A DNA stretch of 64,000 nt, from assembly GCA_019745155.1 (NCBI GenBank), contig JAIETM010000004.1:248001-312000 (forward strand), read 5' to 3'. The translations under genes and the position numbers were made by a program. The stretch is from Chitinophagaceae bacterium. GTDB lineage: Bacteria; Bacteroidota; Bacteroidia; Chitinophagales; Chitinophagaceae. This document shows, piece after piece, positions 53,318 to 61,377 of this stretch (positions are counted from its first letter, which is position 1; each line of letters starts with the position of its first letter). A model generated the notes under the pieces. It did not search any database, had not been told where the DNA came from, and saw only the letters and a list, made by a program, of their open reading frames with translations.

Positions 53318-54280
53318 TTATTGTTCAACTGTTGGCTTTACCAAACCCAGCTTAGCTTCCAGACTCAGTGTAGCATGTGGCACTGCACGCAGTCTGGCTT
53401 TGTCGATCAACTTACCGGTAACGCGACAGATACCATAAGTCTTGCTCTCGATACGCATCAGTGCTTTCTCTAGGTGATCGATATACGTGATCTGACGGCT
53501 GGCCATCTGACTCAGCTGCTCTCTTTCCATGCTCATAGAACCATCTTCCATGGTCATGTAGCGCGCATCATCATTGTCGCCACCCATTTCATCTTTACGG
53601 GTAATCAGACCCTGCAGATACAATAACTCTTTCTTAGCTGCTTCTAGTTTCTTGTTAATCAGTTCACGAAACTCAGTGAGATCAGCATCAGAATATCTAA
53701 CCATTGGTGCACTTGGTGCAGGTGTAGGTTCTGCTCTTTTTTCCATAGGTGTGTAACCGGGTTTGTAAGGCACAGCCGATTTGGCATTAATCTTTGGCAC
53801 TTTCACCTCTTTTGGTGGCTCAGGCTGTTTTTTTGGCTTGGGCGGAGGAGGAGGTGCAATAGCAGGTGCTGGTTTAGCAACCGGCGCTGGCTTGGCGGCG
53901 GGAGCTGCTTTTGCTGCAGGTGCAGGCGCAGGAGCTGGCTTAGCTGTTGGTGCTGCCTTTACCGGAACAGGTTTAGCAACCGGCTTTGCCGCAGGTTTTG
54001 CTTCTGCTTTTACCGGCGCTTTAGGCGCAGGCTTAGCTGGTGCTTTCGCTACAGGCTTTGGTGCAGGTGCTGGCTTAGCAGATGCTTTCTTGGCGGGGGC
54101 AGCTTTCTTTACAGGCGCTGCTTTTTTAGCAGGCGCAGCCGCTTTCTTGGCTGGCGCAGCTTTCTTTGCAGGCGCTGCTTTTTTCGCAGGAGCCGCTTTC
54201 TTGGCCGGAGCAGCTTTCTTCGCTGCAGCCTTAGGTGCTGGCTTTACTGCTTTTTTGGGTGCTGGTTTCTTTGTTGCCAT
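53318..54280 (-). CDS. Histone H1-like / TraR-DksA fusion protein
   Basis: 320 residues. Residues about 1-165 are a lysine/alanine/proline-rich low-complexity tail with AKKAAPAKKAAP-type repeats, like eukaryotic histone H1 tails. Residues about 195-315 form a DksA/TraR-like coiled coil (FRELINKKLEAAKKELLYLQ) and a degenerate zinc-finger region (YGICRVTGKLIDKARLRAVP followed by HATLSLEAK) in which only one of the four usual cysteines remains. It may bind RNA polymerase and DNA together; this is inference. It starts 4 bp after the ileS stop, so it is co-transcribed and probably co-translated. Confidence 0.85.
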   Translation of the reverse strand: MATKKPAPKKAVKPAPKAAAKKAAPAKKAAPAKKAAPAKKAAPAKKAAAPAKKAAPVKKAAPAKKASAKPAPAPKPVAKAPAKPAPKAPVKAEAKPAAKPVAKPVPVKAAPTAKPAPAPAPAAKAAPAAKPAPVAKPAPAIAPPPPPKPKKQPEPPKEVKVPKINAKSAVPYKPGYTPMEKRAEPTPAPSAPMVRYSDADLTEFRELINKKLEAAKKELLYLQGLITRKDEMGGDNDDARYMTMEDGSMSMEREQLSQMASRQITYIDHLEKALMRIESKTYGICRVTGKLIDKARLRAVPHATLSLEAKLGLVKPTVEQ

Positions 54281-54284
54281 TGCA

Positions 54285-57200
54285 TCATTTTTTTATTACG
54301 TTGACTTTCAGCAAGATATCGTTGATTTCTACTTCCACCCCTTCTTCCAGAGTAGGCAGGAATTCCACATTATCTGCCAAAATTTCGGCGCAAATATAGT
54401 CCTTAAATTCATTAATGGACGGCATGAGTACCTCATGCTGAGCCACTTGCACGAATATACGGTCTGTGAGTTCAAAACCTTGTTCTTTACGGATATTTTG
54501 TACACGGTTAATAAACTCACGTGCATCGCCTTCTTTTTTGAGGGCATCAGACAAAGTAATGTCTAATGCAACAGTCAGACTACCCTTTGAAGCCACACTC
54601 CATCCGGGAATATCTTCCGCCACAATTTCCACCTCATTCAGTTGCAAACTGTAAGCACCGGCAGAAAGTTGGATGCTGATTTCTCCTGCTTTCTCCAGTT
54701 CAGCAATCTGGTGCTGCGTAAACTGTCCAATTAAAGCCGCAGCCTCCTTCATCTGCGCACCCAGTTTGGCACCCAGCACTTTGAAATTGGCTTTGATCTT
54801 TTTATTGATTACCCCTTCGGTATCGGTGATATAGGTCAGTTCCTTCACATTCACTTCCGCCTTGATCAAATCTTCAACACGCTCTAACTGCAGTTTCATC
54901 TCTGGATTCAATACTGGAATCAAGACTTTCTGCAATGGCTGACGCACTTTGATATTGACTTTCTTACGGATAGACAATACCAATGAAGATACATCCTGCG
55001 CCAACTGCATGCGCTCTTCTAAAGAAGCATCAATGGCAGCTTCATTCGCTTTCGGATATGCTGCGTGGTGTACGCTTGCTGCATTAATTCTGCCAGTCAC
55101 GGCATTCAAACGCTGGAACACAGCATCACTAAAGAATGGCGAAATTGGCGCCATCAGTCTGATCAATGTTTCCAAACACTCGTACAAAGTCTGGTAAGCC
55201 GCAATCTTATCGCCTTCATACTCACCCTTCCAGAAACGGCGGCGACACAAGCGCACGTACCAGTTACTTAAATGCTCATCTACAAACTCCTCAATCAAAC
55301 GGCCTGCTGCGGTAGGCTCATAATCATCCATTGCCGCACTGGCTTTTTTGATTAGGGTATTGAGTGATGATAAAATCCAACGATCAATCTCCGGTCTTTC
55401 CGCTAGCGGGATATAAGCTTCCTTGAAAGCGAAACCATCCACATTGGCATAGAGCACAAAGAATTGATATGTATTATAGAGTGTGCCGAAGAATTTACGC
55501 TGCACTTCCTGAATACCGGCAAGATCAAACTTGAGGTTATCCCAAGGCGATGCATTGGTGATGAGATACCAACGTGTAGCATCAGCACCATATTTCTCGA
55601 TGGTTTCAAATGGATTCACCACGTTGCCGAGGCGCTTACTCATTTTATTACCATTCTTATCCAAGACCAATCCGTTACTTACAACTGTCTTATACGCTAC
55701 ACCAGCCTGATCGCCTGCGGCTTTCATGCCTGATGCATCCCAAAGTCCAGCCTGCTTGAGTTCTTCTTCTACACTTTCTTTAATGAGTGAACCCAACGCA
55801 TGCAGTGTATAGAACCAACCCCTGGTTTGATCCACACCTTCCGCAATGAAATCAGCCGGATAATTCTGCGCGAATATTTCCTTGTTCTCGAATGGGAAAT
55901 GCCATTGCGCATAAGGCATGGCGCCACTATCGAACCACACATCCACCAGATCAGGTACACGATGCATGGGTTTGCCTGAAGGCGATTGCAGGATCACTGC
56001 ATCAACTTGTGGCTTATGTAAATCAGTCACATTTTGAACCGGACTATCCGGATGAATCTTACCGGTTAACTCTTCGATGCTGCCGATACAGATTTCCTCT
56101 GCACCATCAGCTGTTCTCCAAATAGGTAATGGTGTACCCCAATAGCGACTACGGCTCAGGTTCCAGTCCACCATATTCTCTAACCAGTTACCGAAACGAC
56201 CTTCACCGGTAGAAGCCGGTTTCCAACGAATGGTCTTATTCAATTCCACCATACGCTCTTTCAGCGAGGTGGTACGAATAAACCAAGCATCCAATGGATA
56301 ATACAGGATAGGCTTATCTGTTCTCCAGCAATGCGGATAACTGTGTTCGTATTTCTCTACTTTAAATGCACGGTTTTCTTTCTTCAGCTTCACGCAGATG
56401 TCTACGTTCACATCTACATAGTTGGGATCATCTTTATAATTCTTTACATAGCGATAGCTTAACTCTTCACCTAAACCACCTACAAACTTACCTTCGCGAT
56501 CTACCAAGGTAAGCATACCGATGCCATATTTCTTACCTACTTTAAAGTCATCTGCACCAAAAGCAGGTGCAGTATGTACAATACCTGTACCGTCTTCTGT
56601 GGTAACGAAATCACCCAGAATCACACGGAAAGGATCGCCACCTGCATGCTGCGGCGCATTGGCTTCATAAGGCAGCAATTGCTCATATCGGCACTCTTCA
56701 ATGTCCTTACCCTTGAAACTGGTGATGATTTTCCAAGGCAATAGTTTTGCTTGCTCGTTGTAGCCATCAAAATCACCGTTCTCACCTTCCGGCTTGAAAT
56801 ACTTACCCAGCAAGGCTTTTGCCAAAACAATATTGATAGGTAAATGCGTGTATGGATTGAAAGTTTGTACCAACACATAGTCAATCTCAGGACCAACAGT
56901 TAAGCCAAGATTGGATGGCAGGGTCCATGGTGTGGTAGTCCATGCCATGAAGAAAACTTCTGCGCCATGCACTGCATCATGCAAGAATTTACTCTTTTCA
57001 TCCTGCACCGCACGGAACATCACTACTGCACTGGTATCCTTCACATCCTTGTACGTACCGGGCTGGTTCAATTCATGTGATGACAAACCTGTACCTGCTG
57101 CAGGTGAGTAAGGCTGGATACTGACACTTTGATACAAGAGTCCTTTGTTGTACAACTGCTTCAGTAACCACCACAACGTTTCAATATAATTGTTATCGAA

Positions 57201-57656
57201 AGTGATGTATGGATCATTCAGGTCAACCCAATAACCCATTTTGGTCGTCAGCTCATCCCACTTATCCTTATAGCGCAATACTGCTTCGCGACATTTCTGG
57301 TTGTATTCTTCTACCGTAATTTTCTTACCGATATCTTCTTTGGTAATGCCCAATTCCTTCTCCACACCAAGCTCTACTGGCAAACCATGGGTATCCCATC
57401 CGCCCTTGCGCTTTACCTGAAAACCTTGCATGGTTTTGTAGCGACAAACCATGTCTTTCAAAGTTCTGGAGATCACGTGGTGAATGCCGGGCATGCCATT
57501 GGCACTTGGGGGACCTTCATAGAACACAAAGGGCTTGGCCCCTGCTCTCAGCTCCACACTTTTCTCGAATGCCTGTTCGCTCTTCCAGCGGGCCAGTATA
57601 TCCTGCTCTATGGATGGCAGGTTCAGTCCGCCGAACTCCTGGTATTTTGCGCTCAT
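54285..57656 (-). CDS. ileS: Isoleucine--tRNA ligase
   Basis: 1123-residue class I synthetase that charges and proofreads tRNA-Ile. HIGH-type motif in GPPSANGMPGIHHVISRTLK, editing-domain features (MAWTTTPWTLPSNLGLTVG, GTGIVHTAPAFGADDFKVGK), KMSKS loop as GNKMSKRLGNVVNPFE and a long C-terminal anticodon domain. The length and the absence of a CxxC zinc tail suggest the longer IleS type. The start at 57656 (MSAKYQEFGGLNLPSIEQDI) is chosen because the open frame beyond it runs into the upstream terminator at 57744-57766. Confidence 0.96.
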   Translation of the reverse strand: MSAKYQEFGGLNLPSIEQDILARWKSEQAFEKSVELRAGAKPFVFYEGPPSANGMPGIHHVISRTLKDMVCRYKTMQGFQVKRKGGWDTHGLPVELGVEKELGITKEDIGKKITVEEYNQKCREAVLRYKDKWDELTTKMGYWVDLNDPYITFDNNYIETLWWLLKQLYNKGLLYQSVSIQPYSPAAGTGLSSHELNQPGTYKDVKDTSAVVMFRAVQDEKSKFLHDAVHGAEVFFMAWTTTPWTLPSNLGLTVGPEIDYVLVQTFNPYTHLPINIVLAKALLGKYFKPEGENGDFDGYNEQAKLLPWKIITSFKGKDIEECRYEQLLPYEANAPQHAGGDPFRVILGDFVTTEDGTGIVHTAPAFGADDFKVGKKYGIGMLTLVDREGKFVGGLGEELSYRYVKNYKDDPNYVDVNVDICVKLKKENRAFKVEKYEHSYPHCWRTDKPILYYPLDAWFIRTTSLKERMVELNKTIRWKPASTGEGRFGNWLENMVDWNLSRSRYWGTPLPIWRTADGAEEICIGSIEELTGKIHPDSPVQNVTDLHKPQVDAVILQSPSGKPMHRVPDLVDVWFDSGAMPYAQWHFPFENKEIFAQNYPADFIAEGVDQTRGWFYTLHALGSLIKESVEEELKQAGLWDASGMKAAGDQAGVAYKTVVSNGLVLDKNGNKMSKRLGNVVNPFETIEKYGADATRWYLITNASPWDNLKFDLAGIQEVQRKFFGTLYNTYQFFVLYANVDGFAFKEAYIPLAERPEIDRWILSSLNTLIKKASAAMDDYEPTAAGRLIEEFVDEHLSNWYVRLCRRRFWKGEYEGDKIAAYQTLYECLETLIRLMAPISPFFSDAVFQRLNAVTGRINAASVHHAAYPKANEAAIDASLEERMQLAQDVSSLVLSIRKKVNIKVRQPLQKVLIPVLNPEMKLQLERVEDLIKAEVNVKELTYITDTEGVINKKIKANFKVLGAKLGAQMKEAAALIGQFTQHQIAELEKAGEISIQLSAGAYSLQLNEVEIVAEDIPGWSVASKGSLTVALDITLSDALKKEGDAREFINRVQNIRKEQGFELTDRIFVQVAQHEVLMPSINEFKDYICAEILADNVEFLPTLEEGVEVEINDILLKVNVIKK

Positions 57657-57743
57657 AATCAATAGAATCCTTGCCTGACGGCGATTTTTATGGTTTGCGA
57701 AGGTAAGGAAAAGGAGGGGTTGTATGGTCTGGCCTAATGGCAT

Positions 57744-57766
57744 AAAAAAACCCCGCATGTGCGGGG
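57744..57766 (-). terminator. Terminator of the HmuY/TonB-receptor operon
   Basis: CCCCGCA (57751-57757) / TGCGGGG (57760-57766), followed on the minus strand by seven T residues. Confidence 0.85.
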
Positions 57767-57797
57767 CTCCAAACGCCTCATTTGCAGTTGAGCACGC

Positions 57798-58442
57798 TTA
57801 GAAATTTTTAGACCCGTTTGACTGGTATACGAAACGGAAGGTATAAAAACGCTGTTTGCGTGTTTTTTCATCATCGCTTGCCGATGCAGGAAGCGTAACA
57901 CCACCTCTGTAATAATTGAGGATTTCCACTTTCGCAAACTTTCCAGTACCAGTTCTGATAACCAAAACTCTACCGGGAATCGGCGTTACCAGATTTGCGG
58001 TAGGGTTATACACATACCACCCCCTATTACTGCCATTGGTAATTGCATATGCTGAGGGTGCAGCATCAACACGAATAGTAGAATCAGTCGGAACACTCTT
58101 TAAGTTGTCAAAAGTGCCAACAAAAACAAAACCACCACCCATACCCGGACCACCGGTGCCACTATTGGTAATAACAGTTGTACCTCTGAAACCAATATCC
58201 CATTTATTAGTATTGCTATCTACATTGGAAACAACTTGATTTCTTTCTAAACTGTATAAGGTAAATCTACCGGAACCATATGGCTGTCCATTTGGAGACA
58301 CCCCGATAATTGTATCTGCAGGCAGATCATTCACTGTTACCGCAGCTAACACCTGTGTATCGCCGTTACTATCTTTTTTAGAACAAGCTACAAATGCTCC
58401 CATTAGCATTATCACAACTACTCCTTTAACTAAATGCTTCAT
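57798..58442 (-). CDS. HmuY-family lipoprotein, probable haem-binding
   Basis: 214 residues with a lipobox giving lipidated C20 (GAFVACSKKDS). The mature domain is beta-rich with the HmuY-type block TNKWDIGFRGTTVITNSG, a glycine-rich loop (GTGGPGMGGGF), NRGWYVYNPTANLVTPIPGR and a closing KRFYTFRFVYQ-like strand. HmuY proteins capture haem and pass it to a TonB-dependent receptor, which is exactly the gene immediately upstream (1-bp gap). Haem ligands cannot be assigned with confidence. Confidence 0.82.
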   Translation of the reverse strand: MKHLVKGVVVIMLMGAFVACSKKDSNGDTQVLAAVTVNDLPADTIIGVSPNGQPYGSGRFTLYSLERNQVVSNVDSNTNKWDIGFRGTTVITNSGTGGPGMGGGFVFVGTFDNLKSVPTDSTIRVDAAPSAYAITNGSNRGWYVYNPTANLVTPIPGRVLVIRTGTGKFAKVEILNYYRGGVTLPASASDDEKTRKQRFYTFRFVYQSNGSKNF

Positions 58443-58443
58443 C

Positions 58444-60531
58444 TTATTTGTTTTTATTTTGAATGATTGTATAATTGATTCTTAGATAATATTGCCTGCC
58501 TGGCATATTAGGCAAGTTGAAAACATCAGTATAATCGGATAGATTGTCTATCCCAACCTGTGTCTGTAGATTATTTTTCCATTTTTTTCCAGCGGAGATA
58601 TTTACCAACAACATTCCATTCGCAAAACCGTCGTTTGAATTAAAAAGTCCATTGCCATCTATATCATTTACTGCCCACTTACTTCTATAAATGGCTCTCA
58701 GGTTTGCAAACCAGTTTTTGGGATGCTCATAACCAATTTTCATGTTCGCCATATGCCTGCTTCTGTTGGGCAAGCCAAAGTATTCGCTACGTTTCATCAA
58801 GCGACTAAAACCACCCGCATCTCTTGTAAAAACACGACCAGCTTTAATCTCATTCAGCTGCGCCAAGTCTGCTGTATAAAGGAGCTGATATCCAGCCTGC
58901 ACCTGCCAATACTTATTTAGCTGATATAGTAACTCCAACTCAGCACCTTGCGTAACAGCATTTCGCACATTTAGGTAACTAAATATCTGAGAGCCCCCTT
59001 TCTTGTAGGCTACAAGGCGAGAATCGATTAAGTTAGTTATATCGTTTCTGAATAGATTGACATTGAACTTCCAGCTTTTCTCCGGAAGCCATTGAATGCC
59101 AATATTCCAACCAGTTGATTGCTCGGGTTGAAGATTTGTGAGTCTGTAGAAATCTGCCTCAAGCGACTCTATCTGCCCTAGTCGATTTAATTCGTTGATG
59201 ACTTTTTGGGCTTCTAGGCTACCATATACGCTGTATCCACCAGCAGCAGTATTGGTAAAATTAAGATAGAGCTGTCTGAAATCAGGCGCTTTGAATCCAC
59301 GCCCTACAGATGCATTTACAAAAAGCTTGGTGTTCAGCTTTGCCCTTAGTGCTAACTTTGGACTGAGAGCAGCCGCATACAGACGGTTGTCATCGTAGCG
59401 TAGCCCACCTATCACAGTTAACCATGTATTGATTATCCAATCAGCTTGCGTAAAGCCATAAGTGACATCATTTGATCGCTTATTATTTACATTATCATAA
59501 CGAGTACTTCTAACATACTCATTTACCTGACCAGCCCCAAAAGTCAATTGCAGATTTTTTGATGCTTGGTAGTCTGTCTGATTTTCAATTCGATTAAATT
59601 GATGCCATAAATAGTCGCTATACAAAGTATTACCGGTCGTATTCAACTCTTGCAATGAGCTGAATGTCGTATTGTAAAGTCTCAGAATTGTTTTTACTCG
59701 ATCATTGAACTGATGAGTGAGAACCGGATTAATATTTACGTCTTTATTTTCTTCCCTTCCTTTTGAATAAGTAATCACACCATTATTGGTTACACCTAGT
59801 TCGTTTGTGATCTGTTCAGTAGCATTTCTAAAAGAGACAGTGAATTTAGTTTTAGTGGAAAAAGAATAGCCGAATTGCCATTGCTGAGTAAATCTATTTA
59901 AAGGAGCAACCGTTCTTTCAACAGTGAAGGGTCGAATACTAAAACCGTCTGTTCGATAATAATTCATGTGACCAGAAGCACTGAAAGCCCCTTTCTTGTA
60001 GCTGGCATTCGTCAATGCATCGAAAGTATTGTACGTTCCATATCGAAGCCCCGCATCTAATTTTGTACCTGCTGGTTTTTCTGTAATAATATTGATAACA
60101 CCAGCCATTGCTTCACTTCCATAAAGGCTACTACCGGGACCTTTTACGATTTCGATTTTCTTAATATTACCAACATTAAGCCTATTAAGATCCAGCACGC
60201 CAGCAGTTCTGCCAACTAAGGGTTCACCATCAATCAAAATGAGTGTATAATCTGGGCTTAATCCTTGCAACTGAACGCCAGCACCAAACCCATTTGTGAT
60301 AAAAAGTCCTGTTTGTTCTTGGAGTATATCTTTCAAACGCAAAGAACCAGCACGTTCTATTATTTTATTGGATACAATAATAACCGGGACAGCCACATTA
60401 CTCAATTTGCGTTCTGTTCTGGTTGCCGTAACCACAACTTCATCAGCAGTGCCTGATAATGTATCTAAGCTTTGTGCACCTAGTTGTATTGACCAACCTA
60501 TAAGAGTCACAATAAATAATATCCTAATCAT
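58444..60531 (-). CDS. TonB-dependent receptor, HmuR-like
   Basis: 695 residues: signal peptide (LGAQS), a short TonB-box-like region (ADEVVVTATRTERKLSNVAV), plug domain (LKDILQEQTGLFITNGFGAG, LILIDGEPLVGRT, IEIVKGPGSSLYGSEAMAGV, INIITEK) and a 22-stranded barrel ending QYYLRINYTI. No N-terminal carboxypeptidase-like domain. Coupled to the HmuY lipoprotein gene, so haem or a related iron complex is the likely ligand; this is inference from context. Iron regulation is plausible, but no Fur box was recognised. Confidence 0.9.
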   Translation of the reverse strand: MIRILFIVTLIGWSIQLGAQSLDTLSGTADEVVVTATRTERKLSNVAVPVIIVSNKIIERAGSLRLKDILQEQTGLFITNGFGAGVQLQGLSPDYTLILIDGEPLVGRTAGVLDLNRLNVGNIKKIEIVKGPGSSLYGSEAMAGVINIITEKPAGTKLDAGLRYGTYNTFDALTNASYKKGAFSASGHMNYYRTDGFSIRPFTVERTVAPLNRFTQQWQFGYSFSTKTKFTVSFRNATEQITNELGVTNNGVITYSKGREENKDVNINPVLTHQFNDRVKTILRLYNTTFSSLQELNTTGNTLYSDYLWHQFNRIENQTDYQASKNLQLTFGAGQVNEYVRSTRYDNVNNKRSNDVTYGFTQADWIINTWLTVIGGLRYDDNRLYAAALSPKLALRAKLNTKLFVNASVGRGFKAPDFRQLYLNFTNTAAGGYSVYGSLEAQKVINELNRLGQIESLEADFYRLTNLQPEQSTGWNIGIQWLPEKSWKFNVNLFRNDITNLIDSRLVAYKKGGSQIFSYLNVRNAVTQGAELELLYQLNKYWQVQAGYQLLYTADLAQLNEIKAGRVFTRDAGGFSRLMKRSEYFGLPNRSRHMANMKIGYEHPKNWFANLRAIYRSKWAVNDIDGNGLFNSNDGFANGMLLVNISAGKKWKNNLQTQVGIDNLSDYTDVFNLPNMPGRQYYLRINYTIIQNKNK

Positions 60532-60650
60532 GCAGCTGCAAAATTTGGAACTCTTAACAATGACTTCGTAATGAAAATGTCATATTCATTCAGCCTCAGC
60601 AGGTTTGACATTAGGATGACATAACAAGTCTTATTAAAAGAAATTTTTGC

Positions 60651-60664
60651 TTTGTAATTACAAA
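60651..60664. promoter_or_regulatory. Perfect palindrome before the 7-TM gene
   Basis: TTTGTAATTACAAA, a perfect 14-bp palindrome ending 2 bp before the ATG at 60667, in the divergent region shared with the TonB receptor. It could be an operator for a dimeric repressor. Confidence 0.35.
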
Positions 60665-60666
60665 TC

Positions 60667-61377
60667 ATGATACAGTATATACCAATTCTGACTACCCTCT
60701 TATCGTTTGTTTTCTTTTACATCATGTATATCCATTATCAACAGAAAAAAAATGCTACGTATATTTTTTGGTGGATGATTGGCATCCTATGCTATGGAGC
60801 CGGAACAGTTACCGAAAGCGTAAACACCTTGTTTGGCTGGAATGAAACCAATTTCAGACTTTGGTACATCACTGGAGCATTACTGGGTGGTTGGCCTTTA
60901 GCAACAGGATCTGCCTATTTATTACTCCCTAAACAAAAAGCGCATCTATTGACTTTTCTTGGTTTGATTATTATTGGATTTGCGGCATTATGCACATTGC
61001 TTTCCCCTTTAAACCTTTCTCTTCAGGCAGGTAATAAACTCACTGGTAAGATTTTAGAGTGGACGTTTATCCGATATATCACGCCATTTATCAATATTTA
61101 TGCATTTATCATGCTCGTAGGCGGAGCCATCTACTCAGCTATCCAGTATAAAAAAGAAACTATTTATAAAATTAGATTTTGGGGTAATGTATTAATTGCA
61201 ATTGGAGGTTTACTACCGGGCATAGGTGGTAGTTTTACCAAATACGGTTACACTGAAGTTTTATATGTGACCGAGTTTATTGGCTTAGCACTAATTTTCT
61301 CTGGCTATTTGGTTATGAAAAACGATAGAACAGTCTCTATACACCATCAACAGATTTCTAAAGGAGCATTATCTTAA
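60667..61377 (+). CDS. Seven-helix integral membrane protein of unknown function
   Basis: 236 residues with seven hydrophobic helices (starting near residues 5, 32, 68, 96, 132, 174 and 198) and little soluble sequence; short C-terminal tail. The layout recalls 7TM sensor domains but no kinase or output domain is attached. Divergent from the HmuR-like receptor across 135 bp. Its end overlaps the convergent TonB-receptor gene by 9 bp. Confidence 0.65.
   Translation: MIQYIPILTTLLSFVFFYIMYIHYQQKKNATYIFWWMIGILCYGAGTVTESVNTLFGWNETNFRLWYITGALLGGWPLATGSAYLLLPKQKAHLLTFLGLIIIGFAALCTLLSPLNLSLQAGNKLTGKILEWTFIRYITPFINIYAFIMLVGGAIYSAIQYKKETIYKIRFWGNVLIAIGGLLPGIGGSFTKYGYTEVLYVTEFIGLALIFSGYLVMKNDRTVSIHHQQISKGALS

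Noticed and set aside
53781-54566. Long glycine/alanine-rich frame on the plus strand
   Set aside because: It is the antisense of the repetitive AKKAAP-coding part of the dksA-like gene; repeated codons leave the opposite strand open. No start context or family features.
57657-57758. Longer start for ileS
   Set aside because: The extension runs into the hairpin and T-run of the upstream operon terminator.
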